Source: Ophiura sarsii (lineage: Eukaryota > Echinodermata > Ophiuroidea > Amphilepidida > Ophiuridae). From it: a DNA stretch of 64,000 nucleotides. A model generated the notes under the pieces. It had not been told where the DNA came from. It did no database searches and was given only the letters and a program-made list of their open reading frames with translations. The first letter of the stretch is position 1, and each line of letters starts with the position of its first letter. The position numbers and the translations under genes are program-made. The stretch is taken from positions 8,079,109 through 8,143,108 of the forward strand of contig CM069452.1 of assembly GCA_035610835.1 (NCBI GenBank), in the 5' to 3' direction. Below are positions 34,201 through 49,200 of this stretch, piece after piece.

Positions 34201-37200
34201 GCAACATTTTGCCGAAACCCCATCAGGTATGAATATTTAATTCCTAAGATATAAGCAATTGAATGATTTTCAATGCAATAGAAAACAAAACAAATTTGTA
34301 TCCTTTGTTTGGGTTATATCTCTAATTCAATATTTGGGAGTTCCGACTAATTTTGCTTGATACATCACATATTACTTTTTATCCAATCATGTGGGCATAT
34401 ATTCCTGAATAAGAGTCACATGCTTGATTGTAAATGCTATTTCTTTAATAATGCCTGATCTCACATACAGAGTAAGGCAAATAAAATAATAATAATAATA
34501 ATAATTATGAGTTTAACAGGTTCGGTGTCGGACAAGTTTTAATCTGTCAAGCTTTCGTCGGGATTATCTCTGACTTCTTCAGGACCAAATTATTATAATA
34601 TTAAGCAGAACAGAGAGATTGCCATTACTCTATTGTTATCATCATTTGGGCTACCCTTACCGGATGATAGGTGCCCTTTCCTACTTGTGAACAATTAGTG
34701 GCAAAAGAGAAGTGGCAATCTATGTTTTGCTTAATATTATATTATGAATACCCGTCATAAAAGCCTATCTCACAATTTTCATTTCATTTCATTGATGTGT
34801 CGTGGCCAAACAGCCAAATTGTACATTATTGACAAGATTTAAAAATACATTAAAATACAAAGATTAAAACACTAAACAATAGGGCCTACAATATCATAAA
34901 GAAGACAATTTGCAAATAAAATAGTTGCAACTATCATATGCGACAACCACTACAGACAAAGATTAAAACACTAAACAATACAATATCATAAAGAAGACAA
35001 TTTGCAAATAAAATAGTTGCAACTATCATATGCGACAACCACTACAGACTAGATACAAATCTTGCTTAAAGGTAGATGTTCCGATTTTCGACTTGAAGTT
35101 TTCTATTCTACATGCAAGGTCATCCTTAAAAAAGTCGTGTTCCAAAGTTTGAGTTGCATAGCTCTAATGGTTCTTATTTTAGACGCACAAGATGCTGTGA
35201 ACTGTACCCATTGAGTAGTACACAAACTATATCGGTGGTTACCACCATTCGCGGTAATTCGACGTTATTTCATCGATTTCTCCGTAATTATACCGATTTA
35301 GGCCGTCAAATTTCAGTATGATGATGAGAAAAATACGAGCTTTCATATGATATGAAAATCTCCGTAGGTTTGAAATAATTCTGTGTTACGAAAATGTGAT
35401 CGGGTCATCTACCTTTAAATAATGCTGTCACGCTTTCATTTCCATGAATGTATGTTGGATTCAGCATTTCATATTGATATCCTTTTACAACCTATTATAA
35501 TCCTTACCTTTATGGAATAGCCTATGAAGATTTTCTACTTCTGCAATTTCATCTGTCGTGATCTCCTTGGATCCTGCTGCTATCCACAGGCGCCCTCTAT
35601 GTGATGAGTACCATGTCCTACCTTCATGTCTGTATTCAGATAAGATCAAATGAGATTACATAATGATACAAAGGTCATGTTGTTGAATGTGCCCTATCCC
35701 TGTGACTTATTGAGAATACATATCGTCAGCCTGCTTCGATAATTGCCTAACTCACTTTTCAGCGAAATTGAGCTTTTTGAGTAAATCGTGAATTCATTAC
35801 ATTACGCACATTTTGCAATAATACCTAAGTCATTGACCAATCAAAAGTGCTGATAAAGGCACAATTTCAATTCTACCTAAGTCAGCATTGTGTGTTAGGC
35901 AGATTGTAATAATTATGTAAAATGTTTAAAATGGGTCATATTAACTTGTATTAGGCCTATAACAAGCCACATTTTACTTAAAGGTATATCCCCAACCTAA
36001 TTCTATCCAACAGTTACTGCTCCTGTTGGAATTCACCTGCACTATTCACGGTGCTATTCAACATATCGTCAGCCTGTTTCGATAATTGCCTAACTCACTT
36101 TTCATATTTTTGTTGTTTTCTCAAAACTAGAAAAAATGAGTTAGGCAATTATAGAAGCAGGCTGACGGTATGCAGTCCAAACTGATTGTTGGGATTCACT
36201 TTAACTCCATAAGCCCCAGGTACTACAAAATATTATGCTAATTAGTCCGTCCATTGTAATGGACATGGCTCTGTGGGCCATAGCAATCTATGCGCAGGTA
36301 AACCTAGAAGATGCACATAGAATGCTATGGTGATGTTTGTGTACACCTGTGAAGAAGTAACAATGATACTTTCAAAGTGTTTGCCACTACACAACATCCA
36401 AGTTTATTCTGTGCATTTAATATGGAAACACTTGGACTAGTTTTGATAGGAGGCTCTCTGGTTTTTCTCTGCCTGGTATGGAATTGACTATTGTATAAAA
36501 AGGCAAGTTAAACATTTCTCCTTGTCAATCACCCCTCCTATGGACACCATAGATCTATTAAACTGCACCCCTCCAAGTTTTTACTGAGCCTTACCTATTG
36601 CAAGTGGCTGGGTCCTAGAAACCAAAGGTGACCTTGTCATGTGTCATCTTACGATGAATGGACTATTATAGGTTAGAGGTTATAGGATATGCTGGTATAC
36701 TCTATTTGGCTTCCTCTGGACAGTGACGCAGCAGCTTTTAAACACGTGTATGTTTCTTCCGTATTTCAAAGCTCGTGTGTATACGCCAGCGCCTCGCGCG
36801 TTATATGCTGCAATTAGTAGAATACACAGTTATGTCACTGTCTCGTGATGGCCAAATAGACTAGCGTGTGGTTCCTCAATTTATCTCCCGACAGACTATC
36901 AGATGTGCAGGAAAATCTTAAGATTTTGCAACCTGCCTCATTTAGTTGGGTAGGCACCAGACTGCCATGCAGGCGACTAGGGTTTGATCCCTGGCGCTGG
37001 CGGTGCCCCTCCCCCTTTTGTTTTGCTCCCAGTTAGAAAGTGTTAAATTTATGGCAAACATCTGCAATTTGTTTGGAAAATCTTTGGGAAAAGTTTAGTA
37101 TAGTAGCAAATATAGTGAGTATTCTCAGGGTGAAAACACTATACTACCTTGCCACTTGTTTGAATAAACTTACATTTTAATTCCAGTGACTAATAAGGTT

Positions 37201-40200
37201 GCCCATGGTTGATGCATAGATAAACACCATCCCTCATCTGACATCTCTAGTAATTCTCGGTCCTGAATTCTACCTATCCTTTGTACATCATCTGATGACC
37301 TTTGACCTGAGGAATTACTCCCTCTATAGGCAGGGGGTTTACTAGGCTTGTCTAGAACAAACTGAAAGTCAAAGAGAAAAGGGTGATGATACATAAGTTA
37401 ACAGCAAAACTAAGAAATGCCTATGTAGCAAGATAGATTATATAATTAGAGAGTAGCTTGTTCAGTTTAACCCTTACGGCCCTGAATGCTAAAATATACT
37501 ACTCTACCATCATCACCATGTGCCGGTAGTGCATGGTTCCCAGTCTATCTCTGGCTGCGTCCAGATGGGTAATCATAACAAAAATTCAGTTTTTGCAAAC
37601 TTGCCCCTTAGCTCAGTTGGATAGGCGGTGGACTGCCACCCACCCAGGTTCGATCTCCCGAGCCAGTAGTGCCTGTTTTTCCGCCCTAATTTGACCCATT
37701 TTTCTCCCCAGATAGTTTTATTACCATAACACGCCGCCGGGATCAGGGTGATATATTGAATTTGATGAGCTTTCATAATCATTCGACGTATGAGCATAAG
37801 AAAACCTTCTTGGAATACTATTGATGCAAGGCACACAATAAAAGCAAGGCACGTTATAAAGGCATGTCCACACCATGCATACAAACTATGTGTCATAGGT
37901 TAATTTTATTGTAGGTTCCTTTTCTTAGTTGTTCAGCATTCAAATTTATATTGTTCATCTAAGAAACAGGGATGCAAGTGGGCCATTGATCCATTTCCTG
38001 AACTTTCAACGCGAGCTTGGCCAGACGGCCCAAGCGTTTGCGCGGCATCACACATTTATAGGGGCTGGTCTGGAGAAAAGGCTACATGGTATCACACAAA
38101 AAAAACATGTTTACCGCTTTTTATGCTGAAATGTTATTCTGCAAATGCAAAAAAAAAAAAGACGAAATGAAGAAGAAAAAAATTGGATCTTTATTTTTAT
38201 GGCCACATTTCCGGAATTCCTGAAGAAATTCTATAACAACACCCATCAAATTTACAAACCTGTGGTGCTGGTCCTGCAATAGTTGGATTAATAAGCGTGT
38301 TTTCATCGCCATTTCCTTTACGCATCGCCGACGAATTGCCAAAGTTGATAGCTTGCACAACTGCATCATTTCTATCATACATATTCACAGTTTCAGTGCC
38401 ATCTTCAATCACACGCCTTCCGGCAAAATCTAAAGTAAATTTTTTGTCCAAACGTGAAGCATGTTTTTGTTTGTGGAGTTGTTCTTTACGTTGTTTTAAC
38501 GTCTCTCTTTCTTTGTCACTTAGCCACCTATTGTTCACAGCATAATAATCGGATTCATCGTCTATAACTTGAGTTCTTCTTACACTGAAATAAATACAAA
38601 AACAAAAAAAAGAGGAGATTGTTGAATTTATTTTTCATAGGACATATAAATAGGTGTAGGGAAATAACGTGATCACAGATTTCCCTACCCCTATGATATA
38701 TTGTCAAATGAAATATAAATTATGAACTTTAATTTTAGAATTCAAAGGAAATTACCAACTGATCTTAAGGGTCATCAAGTTTTTCAAAATAGACCAGTAA
38801 TGATGGTTTCTTTAGCAAATAATAATACCTAAAGTATCAAGGTAATTTTGGCCAGGTCAGATTTTAAAATATAGGATTAGTCAACTACCTTGCCTATTGT
38901 AAAACAATTAAAAGTAAACAACTGCCTAGATTACAACTCAAAACTTATCTTATTCATAGGTGTTATGTTATCCCGACCAAACTAATACATTTTGAGTATC
39001 ACAGTCAATGTGCACTATGACAATAACTTGTTGAACAGGGGACCAAACATAAGCAGCACCCACTCATAAAATCCCTCCATACCACCACTTCATTAACGTA
39101 ACATACAGGGCGAGTCAAAAACAAGTTGCATCGAAATGAATATTTGTTTAAAAAAAGACCAAACAAATTTAACAAACCAACTAAGCACGTATTAAAAAAA
39201 GAGAAAAAAGGATTTAGCATTTCCTTTTGGGGAGCGTGTTGGCGCAGCGGTTAGTTCTCTCGCCTTGCACCAATGAAACCCGGGTCAATTCTGTGCACGA
39301 CCGCGGGCTTTATGTGCATTTGGTTTATCACGATCCAGGACACGCTTCGCAGGTTTTCTCCGGGTACTCTGGTTTCCTCCTGCTTTCAAAATCTGTGATC
39401 AGTTGTTTCGGTTATCAAAAACTTCCTTGTTTGGTCTTTTTGGGAAAAAATATTCATTCCTGTACAACTTTTTTTAAAACTTACCCTGTAGGGCAAATTT
39501 TTAATCATCCATAGATTTTAACCAGGAGGAATAAGGGGCCTTGCCTTTTTACAAATAGAGAAAAGCGCAAGGAAAGCTTGGAGAAAGAATGCTCCTTTTT
39601 TAATCCAAGCTTTCCTTGGTCATAAAATGTCAAAATCAATATAGGTAACCATTCAAGTTAAAGAACCCATTATATCATTCTCTAAAAGTGTCAAACCCAG
39701 CCATTTGAAGTGGCTAGTTTTATGTTACAATTAGGCAGTAACAAAACATGCCTATGATATGCATCACTGCACATCTCATAAAACCTGGCTCTTATCAGTG
39801 AGGTGTTAATCACCGATCCTTTTTAACTCCTTTTAACAATAGATAAAAGGAGCGTGTTTTCCCCATGCTTTCCTCTATTTGTAAAAGGCGAAGCCCCAAG
39901 AAAGGAATGTTTGCAAACTTGAAAATTGAAAACAGCTTTGACTCGAAAGAAGTTCCTTGGTAATTGATTCATCAAATTGATTCATCAAATTGCATGTTCA
40001 AAACCATTTTTCTACATTGACAGAATAATGACAGCATGCTCCATTATTATCTAATTTAAATTGTCCATATTTTAGTCTATACAATTTACCTTGTCTTGTC
40101 ATATTCTAAAAGTTTGTCTTTGTGTGCCATTGCTTTGTCTAATCCATTGTGTGTCCTTGAAAGTGGAAGTTCATGATTGTTGATGTCGGGTCTGTCACCT

Positions 40201-43200
40201 AAAAGCTTCTTCCGTAATTTCTCACTTTTGTTGGAATTTCTAGCTAGGATTTCTTGCTCCTCCCTTGTACAAACCTGTTACGCAAATTGTAATGACAATG
40301 ATCAACAAAAAAACTTATTTACATCTTACTAAACATGTAACAAAGTGTGAAGCGATTGATTGGAAAGCGTAATCCACAATATACAATATGCTTAACAACA
40401 GAACTTATGATGGATCACCAGATATTGACAGTCTTTGACCTTTTGGAGTAGGTGATAATATGTGACCCAACATGAGTAAATGAGGCAGCAGTAGCTTATT
40501 TGAGGTTTAACCTCTTAAAAGAGCAAAAAAGTGGGACAAGGTCAAAATAATTCAAATTCATTAAAGTATTTTTATTTCTTATACTGATACATCTTGAAAC
40601 CAACAAGAGACTCAAATTCACGAAAATAAAGAGACAAACTAACATTTTGAGGAATTTAGTTTTTATATACTCCATTGATTTATAATCAAAACCAAAACTT
40701 TAAATGTCCATAACTTAACAATTCATATATGATGTTTTGAGACAAAGCGAGTTTCTATAATCCGTAACTTTGGTTAGGAGTGTCATATAACATTGACTTT
40801 GGTATCAAAATGTCCCATATTATTGTGATATAAATAACTCAATTTTCATTTGTCCCTCATTGTGCCTCATTTACTTGTGTTGGAAATGACAAGTACATGC
40901 TTATATGCTTACATTCTTCATCCGTCAAGAATTTCAAATCATTAACTGTTGGTACAATTTCCCATGGCATCAAATCTTGTTAGTGGCTGGATTGGGTAGT
41001 ACAATTATAGACTAATCGGACAAGCCAAGTGATGGATAGATTTCATTTTCTGGACAATATGCCATTTCATGGCTATGATATGTATATCAAATCTCACTTA
41101 CCAGAGTTCCACAAAACAAACACGGTCCTGACCCTTCCTGCGCACACACAACTCTGCCACACTTCAAACAGTTTGATATCAGATGATGCTTAGCAGCCTG
41201 ACATTCACATTTATGTCTACCCGGTAGATTCACTACAGATTTATCTTCACCTTCTTTAGAGTACAAAGGAACAAACTTTTGTTTTCTTCTGGCTCCTTGT
41301 TTGTGAGATTGAGCCATGTCTTGAGATGGAGTTGCACTAGGACCCTGTCAAAATAGAAGCAGAAAGGCACTATATTTAGGATATTTATGATTCAAATTAG
41401 GCCACTGGGAACTTGGTTATTGGATAAGAGGATACACGCAATACTCGGTTTACAATATTATGCCATCAATGGTTAATAAGGCTAAATAAAAAAAATCATT
41501 TGTCTCAACGCGCGTTAGTTTATTGATGCGCATTAGAAAAGAAAAAAATCTTAAAATAAAAAAAAAATCCCCCCAAAAAACCCAACATTTCACAGATTTT
41601 CATTAACCCTAACACTTTTGAAGGATTTTCCAACGAAATTTTTTTCAAGCAAAAAAAACACACACAACAAGAGGTGCTACGCCCCGGGGTTTGAACCCAC
41701 GACCTCTCGGTTACAAGTCGAACGCTCTACCAACTGAGCCACGGGGGGAGCTATGTAGCCCGGGGCCATTATTTCACCCAAAAACCTCAGCGCGTGGTGG
41801 AACCGACAGGCTGGGAAATGGGATTTCATGGGGTGCAGGGCTGTAAGGGTTAATCACATCAAAAGTCACTTTTACAAGGATTTCAATATTTTATATTAAA
41901 AATTAAAAAAACGCATTCCACATTAGGTTTTGAAAAATAGGGACAGCGGTCCCAAATAGGTCGTCCGTTTATATGGGTAGATTAAAAACAAGGTGGATCT
42001 CAAACCACAGGCATCTAGAAAGAAAGAGGTTAGACCACTAGCGGATCCAGGATATAAGAAATAAAATAAACATCCTGGAGTTTGGTTGCAATTGTACTTC
42101 ACCTGTTTAAATGTAATTAATTTTACATATGCAGCTAATTTTACATCTTGACCTCATATGACCTTTGACCTTGGTATGTGACCTTTGACCTAATTAACAT
42201 ATGAATGTTTCCATGTTGCATCCGTGACCCAAGTTTGGTTGCAATTGGTCATTGTATGGAAAAATGAACAAGAGACACAAAAAAATGAACAAGAGACAAA
42301 AAAAAAGTGTACTAAATTTTACATCTTGACCTCAGATGACCTTTGACCTTTCTATGCGACCTTTGACCTCATTAACATATGCGGGTTTCCATGTTGTATC
42401 TATGACTGAAGTTTGGTTGCAATTGGTCATTGTATGGAAAAGAAATGGAAAAATGTAATCAATTTTACATATGCAGCCATTTCTACATTTACATCTTGAC
42501 CTCAGATGACCTTTGACCTTGGTATGTGACCTTTGACCTCATTAACATATGAAGGTTTCCATGTTGTATCTATGACCAAAGTTAGGTTTGTTTACACGGT
42601 TGGTCCGTACAGACACACGCTTGGGTCCTGAAGGGACCAGACTCAAGCAAATTGCTCGGGCCAGGCTTAAAAAGCCTATATAAGCATGCTGGTTGAATTA
42701 TTATTAAAAACAGCCACTCCCAACAAAATAAAGTTAACAATTTTGCTGTCAGCCTTCAGACATGAGAAAAGAATAGTCTTGATCCAATCTCATTTATGCC
42801 ACTGGCTGTAATAGGTTACAATTGGTCATTGTATGGAAAAGAAATGGACAAATGTAATCAATTTTACATATGCAGCTTGACCTCGGATGACCTTTGACCT
42901 TGGTGTGTGACCTTTGACCTCATTAACATATGAAGGTTCCCATGTTGCATCTATGACCGAAGTTTGATTGCAATTGGACATTGTATGGAAAAGAAATGGA
43001 AAAATGTAATCAATTTTACATATGCAGCCATTTCTACATTTACATCTTGACCTCAGATGACCTTTGACCTTGGTATGTGACCTTTGACCTCATTAACATA
43101 TGAAGGTTTCCATGTTGTATCTATGACCAAAGTTAGGTTACAATTGGTCATTGTATGGAAAAGAAATGGACAAATATAATCAATTTTACATATGCAGCTT

Positions 43201-46200
43201 GACCTCGGATGACCTTTGACCTTGGTGTGTGACCTTTGACCTCATTAACATATGAAGGTTCCCATGTTGCATCTATGACCGAAGTTTGATTGCAATTGGA
43301 CATTGTATGGAAAAGAAATGGAAAAATGTAATCAATTTTACATATGCAGCCATTTCTACATTTACATCTTGACCTCAGATGACCTTTGACCTTGGTATGT
43401 GACCTTTGACCTCATTAACATATGAAGGTTTCCATGTTGTATCTATGACCAAAGTTTGGTTACAATTGGTCATTGTATGGAAAAGAAATGGACAAATGTA
43501 ATCAATTTTACATATGCAGCTACTTTTACATATACATCTTGACCTCGGATGACCTTTGACCTTGGTATGTGACTTTTGACCTCATTAACATATGAAGGTT
43601 CCCATGTTGCATCTATGACCGAAGTTTGATTGCAATTGGACATTGTATGGAAAAGAAATGGACAAAACAAAAAGTGTATACCAAATTGTTGAAAAAAGTG
43701 TATACCAAATTGTTGACACACACTACACACACACCCCCACACAGACACAGACACAGACTACACACGAAGGATGCTGCCATAAGGTCTCTTCCTACGGACG
43801 ACCTAAAAACTGAAGAGCTTTGAGACAAAAGATTTTTTTAATATAGCCTAACATTCGGTGACATTCAAGATTGGAATTATTTAGATTAACTCTTCATTTT
43901 GCTCTAACAGAAGTCAAAAGTATGTTTTAAAGCTTATTGGATAAACTGCATATCAAAACAATATTTCAACACCTCTTTTTGTTTTGTTATTATTCAACTT
44001 TTTCTGGGAGAGACAACTACATCCATTTCCTGTGGCTGTGTATATATATTTGCATTTATGTGTAGGTGGCGATTCACGTAAGGTCTATCATTGAAATAAA
44101 CCATTCAGACCGGTACATGGAATAGTATTGACTATAATTTCTAGAATGAAGTGCAGTAAAAATGGGGGGTAAAGGGCTTTCACTATTTCATATGCTTACT
44201 GATTAATTCAAAGACAAAGCAGGGGTAAAGGGCTTTCACTATTTCATATGCTTACTGATTAATTCAAAGACAAAGCAGGCTATTGTAATTGGTGGAATAT
44301 ACATTTCCCCTGAAATCATGCCACTCTTTATTTTCAATATCCCTCTTGCTCTTACCGGAGTAGGTCTGAATCCCCCAGACAATTTAGATGATAAATCAAC
44401 AGGTGGGTCTCCAGGCATCTCTTGAGTGTATAAACTAGCTAGGTCAAGTTTCTCATATCCACCTGGCTTCTTTTCCTTCTCTTTGCTTCTAGTCTTCCCA
44501 GATTTGGTCTTTTCTGTTTTGGCTGCATAGCTCTCAACATGATTGGCTTTCCTATAAACCTATAGCGGGGAAAAGTAAAAGGTGAAGAGATTTAGTTGAA
44601 AAAATAAGATATTTAGTGTTTATTATTATAATTGGTAGGGAAGGTAGAGATAAAAGTTGATGTAAAAATGCATGGCGTCTGTGTTTTTTAGACAAAAGCA
44701 ATAATATTTGTGACCTGATCCAACAAAACTCAATTTTACAGGGCAGTATTCGATATATAGGCCAATTAAAATGCAAACAAAATTCAATAGGAAACATTAA
44801 GTTTGAGTTGAATTGATTTTTTTGAAGTACATTGTATAAAAGAAGAATAAATTCTCAAGTGTGAGACATAATTTTGAAGCTTGAAAAAGCAATTAAAATC
44901 TTGAATTGAATCCACAATTATATTCCCAACTTGATCTTGGTTTTGAGGGATCAGATCTCATTTCATACATACCTACTGAAACTGATTAGTTAAACCCAAA
45001 TCACAGAATAATTTCTTCAAAAATCAAATCAGGAAAGTAGATTTTGCCACAATTTACTTCTTCTTCTGCTCTGGGAATAATCATGAATCTATTGAGATCA
45101 TACTAACAATCACATCACTTATACCTGGACATTATTAGGTGCCTTAGCTACATCAGCCGATACAGGCCACCTTCTGTCAATGAAGTCTTGGATAAACTTG
45201 CAATGTCTTGAGTTCTTGATGTCAAGAAGACCTTGTAAATATTCTTCTACTTCAGAGGGAACATCAATGGCAAGTAGATATCTGCAAAGAGTTGGGACAA
45301 ATATGAATTTATTAACCAATGCAATCACACACTTAACTCAGCTATTTGGTGGATAATAAGCATGTACAACAAAAGTTGTGTATGTGGGTGTTAAGATCTA
45401 GCACATCTATCTATGGCTCATTCCATGAAGTTCGGGTATTTGGTAAAATAGTAGTTTTTGGGATTTAAGTCTGGTTATAAACTGTTTTACTCTATGTGTA
45501 TATCTACATTTTTATGTGTCAAAGAACAGTAATAGGTTGTAGTTATGTATCATAGAATTTTTTTTTTAAATCGACCCTTCCTTGAAGAAAAAATAAATAA
45601 AAAATAGGGTGGTGTCCAAGACCATTTTTGCTAAAAACGTGACATGGAAAAGGCAACAATTAATATGAGTTTTATGTAGGCAAAAATATCATAGGTTTCA
45701 GTCGCTGGTGTCCAGTTGTAGCATCGGGACTTTTATGTAGCATCAAAATGTAAACATGGGATAGTTTTGTGAATGGTAAGTGTGATTGTAATTATTTCTT
45801 AATGTTGCTTGTATGTCTGTATTTATTAATGCATTTTTATTGAAAGGGAAACACTGAATCAGAATTTCTTTTCATGTTATGATATTAATTTTGAGTCACG
45901 GACGCCATAATAATTTGGCATCCATGTAGCATCGGGCATAGCATGGGCAATATTTTGCATTGGGTATCGTTATAGTTTGTTGAAATTGTAATTACTTTAT
46001 TAATTTTTTTGTAGAATCACATCATTAATAAACTTTGAAGTTAATAATGATTTAGTTTTTGCTCTTTTAATGTTAATATAGCTTATCAATACGATGCTAC
46101 ATGGACACCATGTCCATGTAGCATTTCATACAATTTGCCTAATTAGACTAAAACAATTACCCCATTTGCAATTATCCCTCACCCAAAACATTCAAAACAT

Positions 46201-49200
46201 TGCCTAAATTTTACTACACTTTACTTACAGAAAAAAAATGCCCTTATTTTCGTTTTATTTACTATAATTAAAACAAATAATTGTTGATCATTTAAGTTCT
46301 CTATCCTTTGCTATTCTTTTTCATGTTAAATGAATAATAAATAAAATGCTCCAGCATGATTTTAATATAAATATTTTCCTGCAACACAAAAAGTGCAACA
46401 TGAATAAATAATCTACTCCAATATCAATACACAATGTTCCATGAAGATACTAAGCCATAGGGTTTATTTTGCCATAGGTTCTTGACATTAATTCAGAAGA
46501 CAGTTCTATCGTCCTGGAATTTATGGAGATGAAGACAAGGAACCCATCATTTTCAAAAACTAGTACCTTTCCAAAGAAATCCATCATGGCAATTAAATTA
46601 TTTTTTGGCAAACTGACTTTTTAAGTGATCAAACTTTTCAATCATCTTTATCAATAATAGAGGATGATTCAATCAGAAACGAGCAAAGAGACTAAGATCA
46701 CAAAGGGTACTTTAAGAACAACACTGCATGAAGTTTGTTTCAGTGGACATCTTAAGTTTCTTTGATCAATGGTGTATTACTGTATTGTTATTGTGTAATT
46801 GTAAGAAATGGTGTCTGTGTAGCATAGGTAATTATGTTTTATGCTTCATGGCAGGTTATCTTTTTGTGTAATTTGTAGTTTTACAATCCATGTTATTAAT
46901 TTTATAGTGTGCTTATAACATAAAAAGTTAACATCATAATACATCCTCTCTATTGATCTGAAAAAGATGCACCTGTTCAAGCTGTTCCAACTATTTTAGG
47001 GCACGGTGTCCATGTAGCATCGTAATACTTAAGTACACAGAAAAGGTAAATTTTACATGAACAGTGTTTAGATAAATTTCAAGCAATTCACTCTGTGTAC
47101 AGTACAGCTCGAAATAGAATGTACAATGTCAACGCACTTCATTGCAATGTCATTGCAATGTCAACGCAATGTCATTGCAATGTCATTGCAATGTCATTGC
47201 AATGACATTGCAATGACTGCACTAATCTGGTTACATCTCAAGGCATCATTGCAATGTCATTGCAATGTCAGTGCAATATCATTGCAATGTCAGTGCAATG
47301 TCATTGCAATGTCAGTGCAATGTCATTGCAATGTCATGGTCCATTCTATTTCGAGCTGTACTGTATCTACCTGATATGATGAACAAGTAAACAAACCATT
47401 CACACTCAAATAATTGTAACAGTATGAATAGTCTTATTATTAACAATGTTACAAGACGTGGTGTCCATGTAGCATCGGTAGTGCATTTTATAACATTATA
47501 TACAGGTAAATAATACTTCATATACTTACTTTATGACTATAATGTAATCAATGTGCATGGTTTATAGAGTACTTTACATCAAACAAATATTGATGTACTT
47601 TATTTAAATTCATTACAAATTGCAAAATAAAGAGTCACTTTTCAATGAGTTTTTACATAAAACAGTTAATCTACGATGTCTTGTTCGTTAAGTTATGTTC
47701 AACCTAGATAAATCTGGTTTCTTTTCATGTATTTGTGGTTCCAAGTAGTTAATTGAGGTATAGAAACTTGGCCCACATCTTAAGCTAATTTATTAGAAAA
47801 TGATATGGAAATGGGAAATGGTGTCCATGTAGCATCAGGATTTTTGGAAATGTCATCCAACTGTTGAACATGTGTGGTTATTTTACACCAAATGTTACAT
47901 TAAAAAAAAAAGTTCTACATTGGACTTTGGTAAATGTAGAACCTAAAAAAGAAGAAAGAGTTGGAAAATATCCATTTTGAAAATTTCACTTGGATGTCAC
48001 ATAATATGCCCCAACTTCATGGAATGAGCCCTATGGATTCTCTGCATACTCAAAACTCATTCACCTCAAAAACTTCCAGCTCAATATAATTATATTTTCA
48101 TTTATTTATATATTATTCACTAATTTGCCATAAAGACCTATAATATTGGAAGTGTTTAATTTCCTACGTACCACGGTACCAAGGCGTATACCTTTGATAT
48201 ATACATGGCCACACCATAGAAGATGCATAGAAAACTAATGAATACATACATAATTTGGGCAGGTACGTATCTCAAAGTTTCTCTCACATAACACAATAGC
48301 TACGGTAACAATGAATCATAGTTTGGCTTTTCCCCACTGGCCATAGCCTTCCTCATAGGGCCACTATTTCAAAACCCAGCCTACAGGGTGAGTCAAAAAA
48401 ACTGCAATAGTGGAAAGAAGCCATTTTGTTTTCTAAACCAAAATGAATTTTAAAACTGTTTAAATGTTGCAAGAATGAGATATTTAATCCTAACTAGTAA
48501 AAAAATAGGGACAGCGGTCCCAAATAGGTCGTCCGTTTATATGGGTAGATTAAAAACAAGGTGGATCTCAAACCACAGGCATCTAGAAAGAAAGAGGTTA
48601 CACCACTAGCGGATCCAGGATATAAAAAATAAAATAAACATCCTGAGTTTGGTTGCAATTGTACTTCACCTGTTTAAATGAAATTTTACATATGCAGCTA
48701 ATTTTACATTTTGACCTCATATGACGTTTGACCTTGGTATGTGACCTTTGACCTAATTAACATATGAATGTTTCCATGTTGCATCCATGACCCAAGTTTG
48801 GTTGCAATTGGTCATTGTATGGAGAAATGAACAAGAGACAAAAAAAAAATGAACAAGAGACAAACAAAAAATGAACAAGAGACAAAAAAAAAGGTGTACT
48901 AAATTTTACATCTTGACCTCAGATGGCCTTTGACCTTTCTATGCGACCTTTGACCTCATTAACATATGCGGGTTTCCATGTTGTATCTATGACTGAAGTT
49001 TAGTTGCAATTGGTCATTGTATGGAAAAGAAATGGACAAATGTAATCAATTTTACATATGCAGCCACTTTTACATCTTGACCTCAGATGACCTTTGACCT
49101 TGGTATGTGACCTTTGACCTCATTAACATCTGAAGGTTTCCATGTTGCATCTATGACCGAAGTTTGGTTACAATTGGTCATTGTATGGAAAAGAAATGGA

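Noticed and set aside
41681..41750. Functional tRNA-Thr gene
   Set aside because: T stem and acceptor stem cannot both form; better explained as SINE head or pseudogene.
47126..47374. 82-codon frame rich in QC and AMS
   Set aside because: It is a translation of the CATTGCAATG minisatellite.
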